A stretch of DNA of 32,014 nucleotides from Helicobacter sp. 11S02629-2 (GCF_002272875.1 NZ_MLAN01000014.1:1-32014), one strand, 5' to 3'; counted from the first letter of the stretch, positions 8,646-17,499 are shown. The notes: generated by a model not told the origin, from the letters alone. Made by a program: numbers and translations.

Positions 8646-11600
8646 CACCACTTAACCTTAAACTCTAAGCTTCCAAAGATACTATCATCTTTTTGCATAA
8701 GCCCTTTTACATAGCCGACATTAGCACCAAGGGCTACTTTACTTCCAAGTCCTAGCTCTCCACCAAGCAAGATTTGCACATAGGTGTTATTAAGACTTTT
8801 GGCTTTATAAACTAGGCCTTCAGTTATAACTAGTCCACTATCACTTAGTCCTAGCAAGCCTTTAAAACTTGGGATAAGATAGATATAAGATGTGTCATTA
8901 AAGTACTTTCTTAGCTCTAGTCCTAACCCGCCATTTAGATAAGTGCTATTTTTAGTATAGAAGCTAGATATAAAAGAGTTAGTAGCAAGGCTAGGCTTAT
9001 GCTGCAAGTTTAAAGTGTAGCCTAGACCCAAAAAAGGCTTTAACATAAAAGCATAACTAGGTCTAAATATAAGGCCATATCTTAGCTTTGAGTTTAAGCT
9101 AGTGCTTAAAAAGCTTTCTTTTCTAGTTAGTAAGTTATCTTTATCATCTAGGCTTAGGTTGTTATCTCCTATATTAAAAGAAGCTAGTAAGTCTAACTCA
9201 CCTCTTTTAAAAAGCACACCTAAAAAGCTAGCATAGATTCCAGCTTCATAGTTTTGAGATCTATTATCTAGGCTTAAAGTAGTAAGTGATGTATTAGAGT
9301 TAGCACTAGCAAAACTTGCATAGATTCCAAGTAGGGCTTTGTTAAAAGTCCTATCATAGCCTAGACTTACTCCATAGATATTAGCACTGCTTGCTTGTAA
9401 AGCTCTATTTGCCCCTAGCAAGTTTATCCATGCTGAGTTTTGCTTTTTTTCTACTAAGTCAAGTATGGTTTTTAGTAGTAGCTTATCGCTTTGTATGTCG
9501 CTTTGTGTGCTGCCAAGTGTGTTTTGTACTAAAGCAAGCCTTGTTTTAGAATCGATATTTTTTAAGCTTATACCTATAGGATTAGCTGCTTTTATCATCC
9601 TAGCAGTTGATATAAGGCTAATGCTTTCTTGCATGGTCTTATTTACCTCTTGTGGGAGGTTAAGTGAGGCTAAAGCACTAAGGTTAGAATCTAGTTTTGC
9701 TACTTCTTTATCAAGTCCTCCATTTGCTAAAAGACCCTTATTTATCATCTCATTAAACATAGCATCACTACTAACTAGCATCTTTTTAAGTTTGTCTTTA
9801 TTGGCAGTGCCGCTTATCTTTTCTAGAACTTCTTTTCTTAAGGTGTCGCCTAGACTTTCTTTTGGCACTACATTTAAAGGAGAGGTAGTTGAAGTTTCAT
9901 TAGTACTTTTTGCATCGCTGTTAGATTCTGTATTAGATGTTTGGTTTTTATCTTTTTCTTTTTGTAGTTTTTCTTGTGCTTCTTTTTCAGCTTTTTCTCT
10001 TTGCTGTTTTTCTCTTTCAAGTCTTTCTTTTTCCAAACGTGCTTGCTCTTCTTTTTCTTTTTGTCTTTTTAGTGCGGCTTGTTTTTCTTTTGCTTCAGCC
10101 TCGGCTTTTTCTTTTGCTTCTTCTTGCCTTTTTGCCTCCTTTCTTGCTTCTTCTCTTGCTTTTTCTTCGGCTTTTTCTTTTGCTAGCCTTTTTTCTTCTT
10201 GCAATTTTTCTTCTTGCAAGTCAGCATTACTCTTAGCTGTAGTAAGACTACTAGGCTTAGTTGTTATCTTAAAGCCTATGTCTTTGGTGCTTAAAGTAGA
10301 TTCTATAAAGGTGTTATCACTTAGCTTTCTTAGTCCTTTAGTAGTGCTAGTGTTAAAGTTGATGTTGTTTTTAAAGCTGCTTTGAAGACTTGCGTACTTA
10401 GAATCTTTACTAGTGACTTTACTAGCCCCTTCAAAGTAAGAGATCCCTTCATCTGCGCTTAATAAGATGTAGTTTTTATCCAGATAAGTGCTAAAAAAAT
10501 CTAGCATTGGCAAAGCTACATTGATATAAGAGTTAGCACTAAAGCTAGCAGTTTGTACTTTTACAAAGGGGATGGCTTCTTTTAGTGTTGCTATATCAAA
10601 GTTAAGACTACCACTTTTAACATTTAAGGCTTTAAACTTGCTTGCTTTACTAAAGCTTACAACTCCAAAGTTATCTAAGTTTAGCGTGCCTAGGGGTTGT
10701 GGACTAGAAGCATTAGAGTTAGGGTTAATGCCACCAGTAAAACTTGCATGGTTGATATTTAAAACGCTATTGCTCCCTAAGGCTATATCGCCTTTAAAAG
10801 AAGTAGGAAGCAAGCTAGGGTCTAAGTAGCTATCAGCATTAAAACTTATCTTTAAAGCTTCATCTTTTAAGTCTTGGGCGTAGAGAACTCCATAAAGCCT
10901 ATCTACATAAACTCTCTCTCCATTTTTTATACCAAGAGTTAAGCTAGAGTTAGATTCTAAAGTAGCATTAGCTTGCGTGCGTGCGTAAAATCCTATATCA
11001 AGGCTTGTGCTTTCTTTTATATTAATGCCATTTTGGAATCTAAAGGTGTTATCTTCCCAGTCGCTTTGAAGGGCACTAGGCTGCACTCCCCATGAAAGAA
11101 GTTTGCTGTTTGCTTCTAAGGCTGGGGTATCTATAAGCATACTTTTATTATAAGCATGCAGCACTGGGTTACCTTGCAAGGTTAAGCCAGAAGATTCTAT
11201 ATCAAGCCTTCCTTTGAGATCTGCCCCACCATCTAAAAGCAGCTTATGACTACCATCAGACTTATAAGTTATATCCAAGTTATTAGTAAAGGATCCATGA
11301 TAAGCTTGCATGTTAGCGTTAGTTGAATCTTTGGCTTTTTTAAAGCTAGGATCTGGATTTAGATTCTTATAGGGGTTTATGTCATCTTTAGTATTATCTA
11401 GCGTTATGTTTACATTTTTTATAGCAGTGTTAGTTAGGATTCCACCTTTATCATAGGCGTTAAACTGAGATAGGCTGATGCTTTGTCCATTAAGATCTAA
11501 AGTGCCTCCATCACTTCCAAAGTAGAGTTTATCAAAGTCAAGTTGATTATCTCTTAGTAGTTTGACACTAGCGCGTCCACTTACTATCTCTAAGCTATTA

Positions 11601-12997
11601 AAGGCCTTGCCATTTTGTTGGTCTAACTCTACTGCTCCCTCGCCAATAGATGCATCGCCTAGATTATCCCCACTGCCTTGTATTAAAAGCGTGCCTTTAC
11701 CTACTTTGTGAAGGCTATCATTTTGCATGCCTTTTAGCTTCCAAGTGACTTTTTTACCTGCATCTATATCAAGCCCAGCACCCACCCAGTAAGTATTAGA
11801 ATCTTTCCCACTAACTATATAGTTGCCCTTAAAGTAAAGTGCCCCAGTTCCTAGGTTTATGGAATCTGCTAATTTTATATTTACATTTTTAGAATCTTCA
11901 TGACTAAAAACTAAGTCTTTGGTAAGTGTCCCAAGTCTAAGCCTTCCTAGCTCAGCTGTGTTTTTGTCCCTATTTGACTTATCTATACCTATATACTCAT
12001 AAGTCTTATCGCTCTGAGTTAAAGTGCCCTTGCCATTATTATCATAAAGATTCCATGTTATGTCTTCATTGCTAGTTAAAGTAGCACTTATAAAGGTTTT
12101 TATATAGTCAAATGCATCATGGTCTATTATGACTGCATTGCTTGGGTCGCCAACTCGTGGCAAGCCACCGCTACCACTTTTTGAACTACTAGAGTGATTA
12201 GCAAAAAGATACCACTGCTTTTTGTCTTCATCATAAATATAAAGTGGACTACCACTATCTCCACTATCTGCCCCACGCCATAAGGCTTGCTTTTCTCCAA
12301 ATGCATTAGTAGTTTCGTAGCGATAAACTCCATTACTGCCATTATTAAGCGATATGATGATGCCACCTGTTTTATAGCCTAGTGGACCAGCTAACCTTAC
12401 TGTGTTCTTACCCGGCTCTATGCCATACATAGCACCAGCACCTATGCCTACTACATCACCAAAGTTAGTATGAGTTCCTATAAAGTTAGCTGCCCTTAGT
12501 TCTTCATTACTATATCTAGTAGCTAGGCTTGGCAAGGGTCTAGTGCTAGTTACTAGCTTGTTAAAACGCCCAACGTAAAAATCTTTTGGCTTACTCCAGT
12601 TACCTCTTTTATCAGCGATTATGTAATAGTTTGTCTCGCCATTAAATGTTATCCCGTTGCTTCCTTGATAGCCAGTGTATTTGCCTTCACCATTTAAGCT
12701 AGTTGATATAAAGCCACCTGAAGTCATGTGCCCTACACTTACTCCATATCTTTCATTAAACATAGTGACATTACCCCTTACATCACTATTACCTGAAAAA
12801 TCAGGCACTGATTTTATATAGCCAGCGATACTTCCATCTTTTTTATAAACTGCTACATTAGTAGCTCCAGCCTTAAAACGACCCTTATTATCAGCGTAAT
12901 CTAAATACTGCTGAAAATCTACATCAGTTCTTATACCACCAGCTTCTATAAAAGGGCTAAGAAGTATGCCAAGGGCTAGGCTAAGTTTTAATTTCAT
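8645..12997 (-). CDS. S6-family serine protease autotransporter (Hap/IgA protease-like)
   Basis: A 1450-residue type Va autotransporter. A short signal peptide (about residues 1-19) is followed by an S6 peptidase domain (about 20-300). H90 (VSVGH), D139 (PKDFYVGRFNKLV) and S248 (GDSGSP) form a complete triad with the spacing seen in Haemophilus Hap. Next comes a beta-helix passenger with the SPATE/Hap signature segments VGKGTLLIQG, LEIVSGRASV, GGTLDLNGQ and FNAYDKGG. A highly charged K/E/A/Q-rich helix at about 925-1016 precedes a C-terminal beta-barrel (about 1187-1450) ending in the aromatic residue W. The ATG has no clear ribosome site but overlaps the stop of the 46-residue gene upstream (ATGA), so it is probably translationally coupled. 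The substrate and any self-cleavage are unknown. Confidence 0.95.
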   Translation of the reverse strand: MKLKLSLALGILLSPFIEAGGIRTDVDFQQYLDYADNKGRFKAGATNVAVYKKDGSIAGYIKSVPDFSGNSDVRGNVTMFNERYGVSVGHMTSGGFISTSLNGEGKYTGYQGSNGITFNGETNYYIIADKRGNWSKPKDFYVGRFNKLVTSTRPLPSLATRYSNEELRAANFIGTHTNFGDVVGIGAGAMYGIEPGKNTVRLAGPLGYKTGGIIISLNNGSNGVYRYETTNAFGEKQALWRGADSGDSGSPLYIYDEDKKQWYLFANHSSSSKSGSGGLPRVGDPSNAVIIDHDAFDYIKTFISATLTSNEDITWNLYDNNGKGTLTQSDKTYEYIGIDKSNRDKNTAELGRLRLGTLTKDLVFSHEDSKNVNIKLADSINLGTGALYFKGNYIVSGKDSNTYWVGAGLDIDAGKKVTWKLKGMQNDSLHKVGKGTLLIQGSGDNLGDASIGEGAVELDQQNGKAFNSLEIVSGRASVKLLRDNQLDFDKLYFGSDGGTLDLNGQSISLSQFNAYDKGGILTNTAIKNVNITLDNTKDDINPYKNLNPDPSFKKAKDSTNANMQAYHGSFTNNLDITYKSDGSHKLLLDGGADLKGRLDIESSGLTLQGNPVLHAYNKSMLIDTPALEANSKLLSWGVQPSALQSDWEDNTFRFQNGINIKESTSLDIGFYARTQANATLESNSSLTLGIKNGERVYVDRLYGVLYAQDLKDEALKISFNADSYLDPSLLPTSFKGDIALGSNSVLNINHASFTGGINPNSNASSPQPLGTLNLDNFGVVSFSKASKFKALNVKSGSLNFDIATLKEAIPFVKVQTASFSANSYINVALPMLDFFSTYLDKNYILLSADEGISYFEGASKVTSKDSKYASLQSSFKNNINFNTSTTKGLRKLSDNTFIESTLSTKDIGFKITTKPSSLTTAKSNADLQEEKLQEEKRLAKEKAEEKAREEARKEAKRQEEAKEKAEAEAKEKQAALKRQKEKEEQARLEKERLEREKQQREKAEKEAQEKLQKEKDKNQTSNTESNSDAKSTNETSTTSPLNVVPKESLGDTLRKEVLEKISGTANKDKLKKMLVSSDAMFNEMINKGLLANGGLDKEVAKLDSNLSALASLNLPQEVNKTMQESISLISTARMIKAANPIGISLKNIDSKTRLALVQNTLGSTQSDIQSDKLLLKTILDLVEKKQNSAWINLLGANRALQASSANIYGVSLGYDRTFNKALLGIYASFASANSNTSLTTLSLDNRSQNYEAGIYASFLGVLFKRGELDLLASFNIGDNNLSLDDKDNLLTRKESFLSTSLNSKLRYGLIFRPSYAFMLKPFLGLGYTLNLQHKPSLATNSFISSFYTKNSTYLNGGLGLELRKYFNDTSYIYLIPSFKGLLGLSDSGLVITEGLVYKAKSLNNTYVQILLGGELGLGSKVALGANVGYVKGLMQKDDSIFGSLEFKVKW

Positions 12998-13134
12998 ATT
13001 TGAACTCTAAAGCGTGATGTTAAAAGGGGCAAGGTATAAAGGAGGGCAAATAAGAAAAGCAAGAAAACTAAAAAGAAAGCCAAAAAAGTTAAGAAGGCTA
13101 GCTTGATAGTGTTTATATATCTTGGCTTTTTCAT
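12994..13134 (-). CDS. Small single-pass membrane protein (46 aa) coupled to the autotransporter gene
   Basis: A short gene easy to miss. An ATG at 13134, preceded by AAGGA with about 6 bases spacing, opens a 46-codon frame. Its stop TGA (12996-12994) overlaps the autotransporter ATG (12997) by 4 bases. The protein starts MKKPRYINTIK and then has a long, very hydrophobic stretch of Leu, Phe and Val (about residues 12-38), ending in the charged tail TSRFRVQI. That is one membrane segment with basic ends. It is not the extended signal peptide of the autotransporter, because the frames differ. It may serve to deliver ribosomes to the poorly initiated autotransporter ATG, or act as a membrane helper for export. 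I know of no family for it. Confidence 0.65.
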   Translation of the reverse strand: MKKPRYINTIKLAFLTFLAFFLVFLLFLFALLYTLPLLTSRFRVQI

Positions 13135-13286
13135 TTTGTATCCTTGCTTGCTAGGCTTGATTCTAGCTTTTTGTAGTTTAAGATTTATAAAAATATTAAT
13201 AAAAAGTAGAATCTTTTATAAAAAATTTTAGCCTAAAGCAGAGTTGCTAGATAAGAGTAGCTACCTAGCATTAAAAGCACCTAAGA

Positions 13287-14039
13287 CTACTTTGCTTCTT
13301 TGTTTGTGCTTTCTTGTCTTAACTTTTTAGCTTCTTTTGGTTTTAAAAGCTTAATGCTTGTATCATAGGTATCTTTTCCTACTTTAACTTCCACTTTTAA
13401 AGTCCCAGCCTTTAATCTACTATAAGGTATAAGCACAAAGCCGCCTTTTGCACTGTCTTTAAGAAGGGTATTTTTTCTAAGGTAGTTTTGATATATAAGT
13501 GCATTTGCTTGATTGATAGCGTTTTGTTTAAGCTGGGCTTGTAGGGTTGATCTTGCTATAGCGTAGTTATAAAAGCCATAATTAAAGCCAAGACCATAGA
13601 TTCCAAAAGGCACAAATGGTGCGTAAAATGGTGCACTAAAGTAGATATCACTTGGGCTAAGAGTAGTGCTTATATCAGCTGGCTTAGTATAGATTCCATA
13701 ATCATAAGCAGCATCACTTAGATTTAAGTTAGCCCACTTTAACTCATCATAGTTTAAAGGGTAAACTTGCTTGCCATTCATGTAAAAATAAAGATTTGAT
13801 ACATCAAAGATACTTGAAGTATCTTTACTTTCTGCGGTTACAAAAAGCACTAAAGGAGTAGTGTCAAAACCACCGATTTTTTCTTGACCTACTTCTAGTT
13901 GTATCTTAGAGCTAGGCTTAGAATCTTGATAGATCTTTATGCCATTATCATAACTGCTGATTTGACTTGGCTGTAAGACTAGGCTAGTACAGCCTGTAAG
14001 AAATACTATACAAGTAAGTATGGTTAGATATAACTTCAT
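13287..14039 (-). CDS. Lipoprotein, tandem paralogue 1
   Basis: 250 residues. The signal ends in the lipobox LTGC (lipid cysteine at 17). Much of the protein matches the neighbour at 14118-14825, from LQPSQISSYDNGIKIYQDSK through the middle to AKGGFVLIPYSRLKAGTLKVEVKVG near the C-terminus. A Tyr/Phe/Gly-rich stretch at about residues 130-160 (FSAPFYAPFVPFGIYGLG) is where the two diverge most. The C-terminus adds a Lys-rich tail absent from the paralogue. A good AAGGAGA site precedes the ATG. It probably precedes the 46-residue gene and autotransporter in one transcript (about 150 bases apart), but this is not proven. No known domain is recognised. Confidence 0.82.
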   Translation of the reverse strand: MKLYLTILTCIVFLTGCTSLVLQPSQISSYDNGIKIYQDSKPSSKIQLEVGQEKIGGFDTTPLVLFVTAESKDTSSIFDVSNLYFYMNGKQVYPLNYDELKWANLNLSDAAYDYGIYTKPADISTTLSPSDIYFSAPFYAPFVPFGIYGLGFNYGFYNYAIARSTLQAQLKQNAINQANALIYQNYLRKNTLLKDSAKGGFVLIPYSRLKAGTLKVEVKVGKDTYDTSIKLLKPKEAKKLRQESTNKEAK

Positions 14040-14117
14040 TTGCTTTCTCCTTTTGTGAGATGTGGTTTTGGTTAAAGACTAAAAAATCATACATCAATTT
14101 ATATTAATGTTTTTGCC

Positions 14118-14825
14118 TTAAAGCTTTGAAAGCTTGATGCTTGTTGTGTAAGAGTCACTTCCTACTTTAACGTTTACTTTTAAGATGCCACTTTTTAACT
14201 CTCTATAAGGTATAAGCACAAAGCCACCTTTTGCATTTATAGTCTTTCCTTCTGCTAGGGTGCTTTTTTTAAGATAGCTTTTATAGATTAGGGCGTTTGC
14301 TTTATCTATGGCGTTTTGGTTAAGTTTGGCTTGGAGGGCTTGCTTTGAGGCAGCATAGCTATAAGGAGTATATCTTATGCTAAGGCTGTGTATGCCATGA
14401 GGTCTATATATTATGCTTCTATTTAGAGGGTGTTTGTTTGCAGCCATAACGCTATTTGCATTTTTTGGTTTGATATAGATTCCATAATCATAAGCAACAT
14501 CGCTTAGATCAAGTTTGGCTTTTTTCAACTCAGTGTAAGTTAGAGGTTTTACCTCTTTGTCGTTCATGTAAAAGTTTATATTTGATAGATCAAAAGTGTT
14601 TGCGCTGTTTTTACTTTCTACTGTCACAAAAAGCACTAGTGGAGTAGCTTCAATACCGCCTATTTCTTTTTGACCTACTTCTAGTTGAAACTTAGAGCTA
14701 GGCTTAGAATCTTGATAGATTTTTATACCGTGATCATAACTGCTAATTTGGCTTGGTTGCAAGGCCAAACTAGCACAACCCGTTAGAAACATTATGCAAC
14801 CTATTATCATAATTGATACCTTCAT
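14118..14825 (-). CDS. Lipoprotein, tandem paralogue 2
   Basis: 235 residues, lipobox LTGC with lipid cysteine at 17. It is a clear paralogue of the next gene on the same strand: the first roughly 120 residues and the last roughly 70 align almost without gaps, while the central loop differs (here KHPLNRSIIYRPHGIHSL, with no Phe/Tyr-rich patch). This pattern suggests an old tandem duplication with a variable, perhaps exposed, loop. The ATG at 14825 follows GAGGA. The promoter region faces the divergent envelope gene at 14976 and contains a 10-bp inverted repeat (14856-14904). Function unknown. Confidence 0.82.
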   Translation of the reverse strand: MKVSIMIIGCIMFLTGCASLALQPSQISSYDHGIKIYQDSKPSSKFQLEVGQKEIGGIEATPLVLFVTVESKNSANTFDLSNINFYMNDKEVKPLTYTELKKAKLDLSDVAYDYGIYIKPKNANSVMAANKHPLNRSIIYRPHGIHSLSIRYTPYSYAASKQALQAKLNQNAIDKANALIYKSYLKKSTLAEGKTINAKGGFVLIPYRELKSGILKVNVKVGSDSYTTSIKLSKL

Positions 14826-14855
14826 GACTTATTCCTCGCTATTTTTTGTTATTTG

Positions 14856-14904
14856 ATTATCATTTTATGACAAAAAAGAGAATTGTATATTAACAAATGA
14901 TAAT
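14856..14904. promoter_or_regulatory. Inverted repeat in divergent promoter region (Fur-box-like halves)
   Basis: ATTATCATTT (14856-14865) and AAATGATAAT (14895-14904) are perfect reverse complements, 29 bases apart. They sit between the divergent starts at 14825 and 14976. The halves resemble the AT-rich Fur half-site GATAAT/ATTATC. A regulator bound here could control both directions. The match is by eye, so the regulator is uncertain. Confidence 0.45.
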
Positions 14905-14924
14905 TTTTATCGACTAATTCAGTG

Positions 14925-14933
14925 TGTTATAAT
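14925..14933 (+). promoter_or_regulatory. Extended -10 promoter for the gene at 14976
   Basis: TGTTATAAT is a perfect extended -10, placed about 42 bases before the ATG at 14976. It also lies just past the inverted repeat. Confidence 0.6.
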
Positions 14934-14975
14934 CGCCAAAGCACATTCACTAAACGCTTTCAAGGATCTTTTGTC

Positions 14976-16496
14976 ATGGGCTTTCTTAAAAAATATATAT
15001 TTTTATGCTGCGTCTTTAGTCTGCCCTTTATCTTTGCAAACGCAGGTCTTAGCGAGCCAAAAGCGACCATGGAGGCTAGTAAACAAACCTTTATATATAG
15101 TGGTGTTTTAAAAGATGAGACTAAGATGTTTTTGGCTGAAGCAGACCAAGCTAGCAAGATTCCTATAGCTATTACCAAAAGTAACGAGACTAGTATATTA
15201 GGAGTAGATTCTACAAATGGCGGTAATAATGTAAACGCAGCTAATAGCCTAGCACCAAAGCAAACTCTAAGCTCAACTACAAACCCGCCTACTTCTACTA
15301 CCTTAATAAGCCCTGCAAGTAAGCCTAATCTTAATGCTTCAAGCAATATAAATATATTAGAAGGAAACACTCCTGCAACTACTAGTGCCACTGAAGTACT
15401 AGATGACCCAAATACTGCTATAGAAGAAAGCCTGCCATCTAACTCAAACTTACTATCAAACACAAAAGATGGCAGCCAAGCTATAGAATCTAAGATAGTC
15501 CATGTAAGCTTAGACACTAAAGCAGATTCTATAAACCCAGATAACTTATATGTCGGAGGCCATGTCAGCATAAGCTATAGAGTTTTGCTTTTTAATGACG
15601 CTAAGATAATCCACGTAGAGTTTAACCCTAGCCTTGATAACAGCAAGCTTGAAGTCTCAAGTGTCACACCTTTTATAAGGCAAAGTGATGGAAGCTACTT
15701 AATAACTTATGTCTTTAAGATAAAGGCTTTAAAAGTAGATATACCACCTTTAAATGTAGTCGTACAAAATGCCATACTTCAAGATAGCATGCAGTCTGAT
15801 GGGCTAAGCCTTCAAGCAAAAGACTTAAGTGAAAACAAAAAGTTTAGTGGCGTCATAGCAAGCTCACTAAAAGTTAGTAACTTCCAAGTAGAAAGTTATG
15901 ATGATCTTTATAATATGGGAGTTTTAGAGTTAGAAAGCACTAAGTCGAACTTAGAAGACTTAAAGATCCCGGGCATACAAACTCAAGAGTTCTCACAAAA
16001 CTCTACTTTTAGCTATCTTAGCTCAGATGGCATAGTGCTGCTTAAGTTTCCAAAAACGCTAGATAAGATAAGCTTTGAGTACTTTAACACTGATGCTAAT
16101 AGCTTTGAAACTATAAACCTAAGCACTAGCTTTCAAACTATGCAAGCTGATAATGAAAACCTAAGCCCAGTTAATAACAGCTTGTTTCTTGTATATATAA
16201 TAGTTGCCATCTTAATAGTCATATTTTTAATACTAGCTTTTTGGAGAAAGTCAGTTATCTCTTTAATCATAGCCATCTTGCTAATAGCCTATCTAGTTTA
16301 TAAGATAGTATTTAATGTAACCAGTGTGACTAACTTGCCAGATGCTAAAGTTTTAATCTTGCCTACATCATCTTCAACAGTTATGAGTGTTATAAGCCAA
16401 CCTACAAAGCTTGAAGTGCTAGGTCAGACCAAAAACTACTATAAGGTTAATCTGGATAATAAAGTAGGCTGGATTAACAAAGATGATACTAAATAG
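14976..16496 (+). CDS. Membrane-anchored envelope protein with C-terminal SH3-like domain
   Basis: The start at 14976 is preferred over an in-frame ATG at 14922, because 14976 follows AAGGAT and begins directly with a signal peptide (GFLKKYIFLCCVFSLPFIFANA). The result is 506 residues. Regions in order: signal peptide (1-23); a low-complexity Ser/Thr/Asn/Pro-rich stretch (about 85-165); a BatD-like beta-rich periplasmic region (about 170-390), starting NLYVGGHVSISYRV; two adjacent membrane segments (about 402-447); and a bacterial SH3-like domain at the C-terminus (KVLILPTSSS, then GWINKDD). If the SH3 domain is periplasmic it may bind peptidoglycan. An acyltransferase gene follows within 45 bases. 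Specific role unknown. Confidence 0.8.
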   Translation: MGFLKKYIFLCCVFSLPFIFANAGLSEPKATMEASKQTFIYSGVLKDETKMFLAEADQASKIPIAITKSNETSILGVDSTNGGNNVNAANSLAPKQTLSSTTNPPTSTTLISPASKPNLNASSNINILEGNTPATTSATEVLDDPNTAIEESLPSNSNLLSNTKDGSQAIESKIVHVSLDTKADSINPDNLYVGGHVSISYRVLLFNDAKIIHVEFNPSLDNSKLEVSSVTPFIRQSDGSYLITYVFKIKALKVDIPPLNVVVQNAILQDSMQSDGLSLQAKDLSENKKFSGVIASSLKVSNFQVESYDDLYNMGVLELESTKSNLEDLKIPGIQTQEFSQNSTFSYLSSDGIVLLKFPKTLDKISFEYFNTDANSFETINLSTSFQTMQADNENLSPVNNSLFLVYIIVAILIVIFLILAFWRKSVISLIIAILLIAYLVYKIVFNVTSVTNLPDAKVLILPTSSSTVMSVISQPTKLEVLGQTKNYYKVNLDNKVGWINKDDTK

Positions 16497-16538
16497 TAAA
16501 AAGATTCTAAAAATATAAACTATAAAAGGAGTACATTA

Positions 16539-17282
16539 ATGTCTAATGCCTCTAGTGCAAGCCCAAAGCCTAAAAAACATCGATTAAGAACTTTACTTGC
16601 TTCTTTAACCATAGCCATAGGCTTAGCCATAATCATACTTTTTATAAAGTTTCAAAAAAACAATGGAAGAAGGGCTAGACGCTACTGCTCTTTGTTTTTC
16701 CCAATATGTGGCTTTAAGCTAGATAAGCGTGGTGAGTATGACTTGAGTGCAGACCTTATAGTGGTTAATCACCAAAGCCTAGTAGATATCATCTGTCTTG
16801 AAGGCGACCATCCTAGAAATATCTGCTGGGTAGCCAAAAAAGAACTAGGTGATATGTTTTTATATGGTCATGCTTTAAAAGCCCCTAAGATGATACTTAT
16901 AGATAGAGAAGATAAAAAAGGCTTACTTACACTTTTAAAAGTGGCTAAGGAAAAAGTCGCTGAAGGTAGACCACTAGTTATCTTTCCTGAGGGCACAAGA
17001 GGTAAAGGAGAAGCTAACCTTTTGCCTTTTAAACCCGGTGCTAAGATGCTAGCTGAAAAGCTAGGCCTAAAAGTCCAGCCTATAATCTTGCTAAATACTA
17101 AAAAGGTTTATAACCCTAGTACTTTCTCAAGCCTAACTGACACTGTAAGAATGGTTATCATGCCTTCTTTTACCCCAGTTGCGGGGACTAACTGGTATGA
17201 AGACTTAGAAAAAGATATGACTAAAGAGTATCAAAAAAACTACTATGAGCTAAATGGCAAGCCTAACTCCTCTAACTCTTAA
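16539..17282 (+). CDS. plsC: 1-acyl-sn-glycerol-3-phosphate acyltransferase
   Basis: An inner-membrane LPA acyltransferase that makes phosphatidic acid, the precursor of membrane phospholipids. It has 247 residues with an N-terminal membrane segment (about 17-36). The acyltransferase motif NHQSLVD (H78 and D83 of the HX4D dyad) is present, as is the substrate-binding FPEGTRGKG (149-157). The ATG lies after AAAAGGAG. It follows the SH3-domain gene by 42 bases in the same direction, so the two probably share a transcript. A lysophospholipid acyltransferase with another acceptor is possible, but plsC is the simplest call. Confidence 0.93.
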   Translation: MSNASSASPKPKKHRLRTLLASLTIAIGLAIIILFIKFQKNNGRRARRYCSLFFPICGFKLDKRGEYDLSADLIVVNHQSLVDIICLEGDHPRNICWVAKKELGDMFLYGHALKAPKMILIDREDKKGLLTLLKVAKEKVAEGRPLVIFPEGTRGKGEANLLPFKPGAKMLAEKLGLKVQPIILLNTKKVYNPSTFSSLTDTVRMVIMPSFTPVAGTNWYEDLEKDMTKEYQKNYYELNGKPNSSNS

Positions 17283-17499
17283 ACTATAAAAGGTTAACTA
17301 AAATTTAAACTAGCAGGCATTATTAGCAGTACTGCTTTATATGTCTATAAATATCTATACTCCTAGCTTTAAAGCCATGCTAAAAGGCTTAGATCCATTG
17401 CAAATTAGCTAGCCAACATGGCATTTATAAGAAAACTAGGTTTAAGCATAAGCGGCCTTGTTAAGTTCTCAATAAAACTTAATGTTGAAATTAAAGCTA

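Noticed and set aside
9465-10385. A 306-codon plus-strand frame, Ser/Leu/Phe-rich
   Set aside because: It is antisense to the Lys/Glu/Ala-rich helix of the autotransporter; its composition is just the mirror of those codons, and the autotransporter frame has full domain support.
14960-15571. A 203-codon minus-strand frame
   Set aside because: Antisense to the 5' half of the SH3-domain protein gene, whose signal peptide, promoter and ribosome site are all clear. No ribosome site for the antisense frame.
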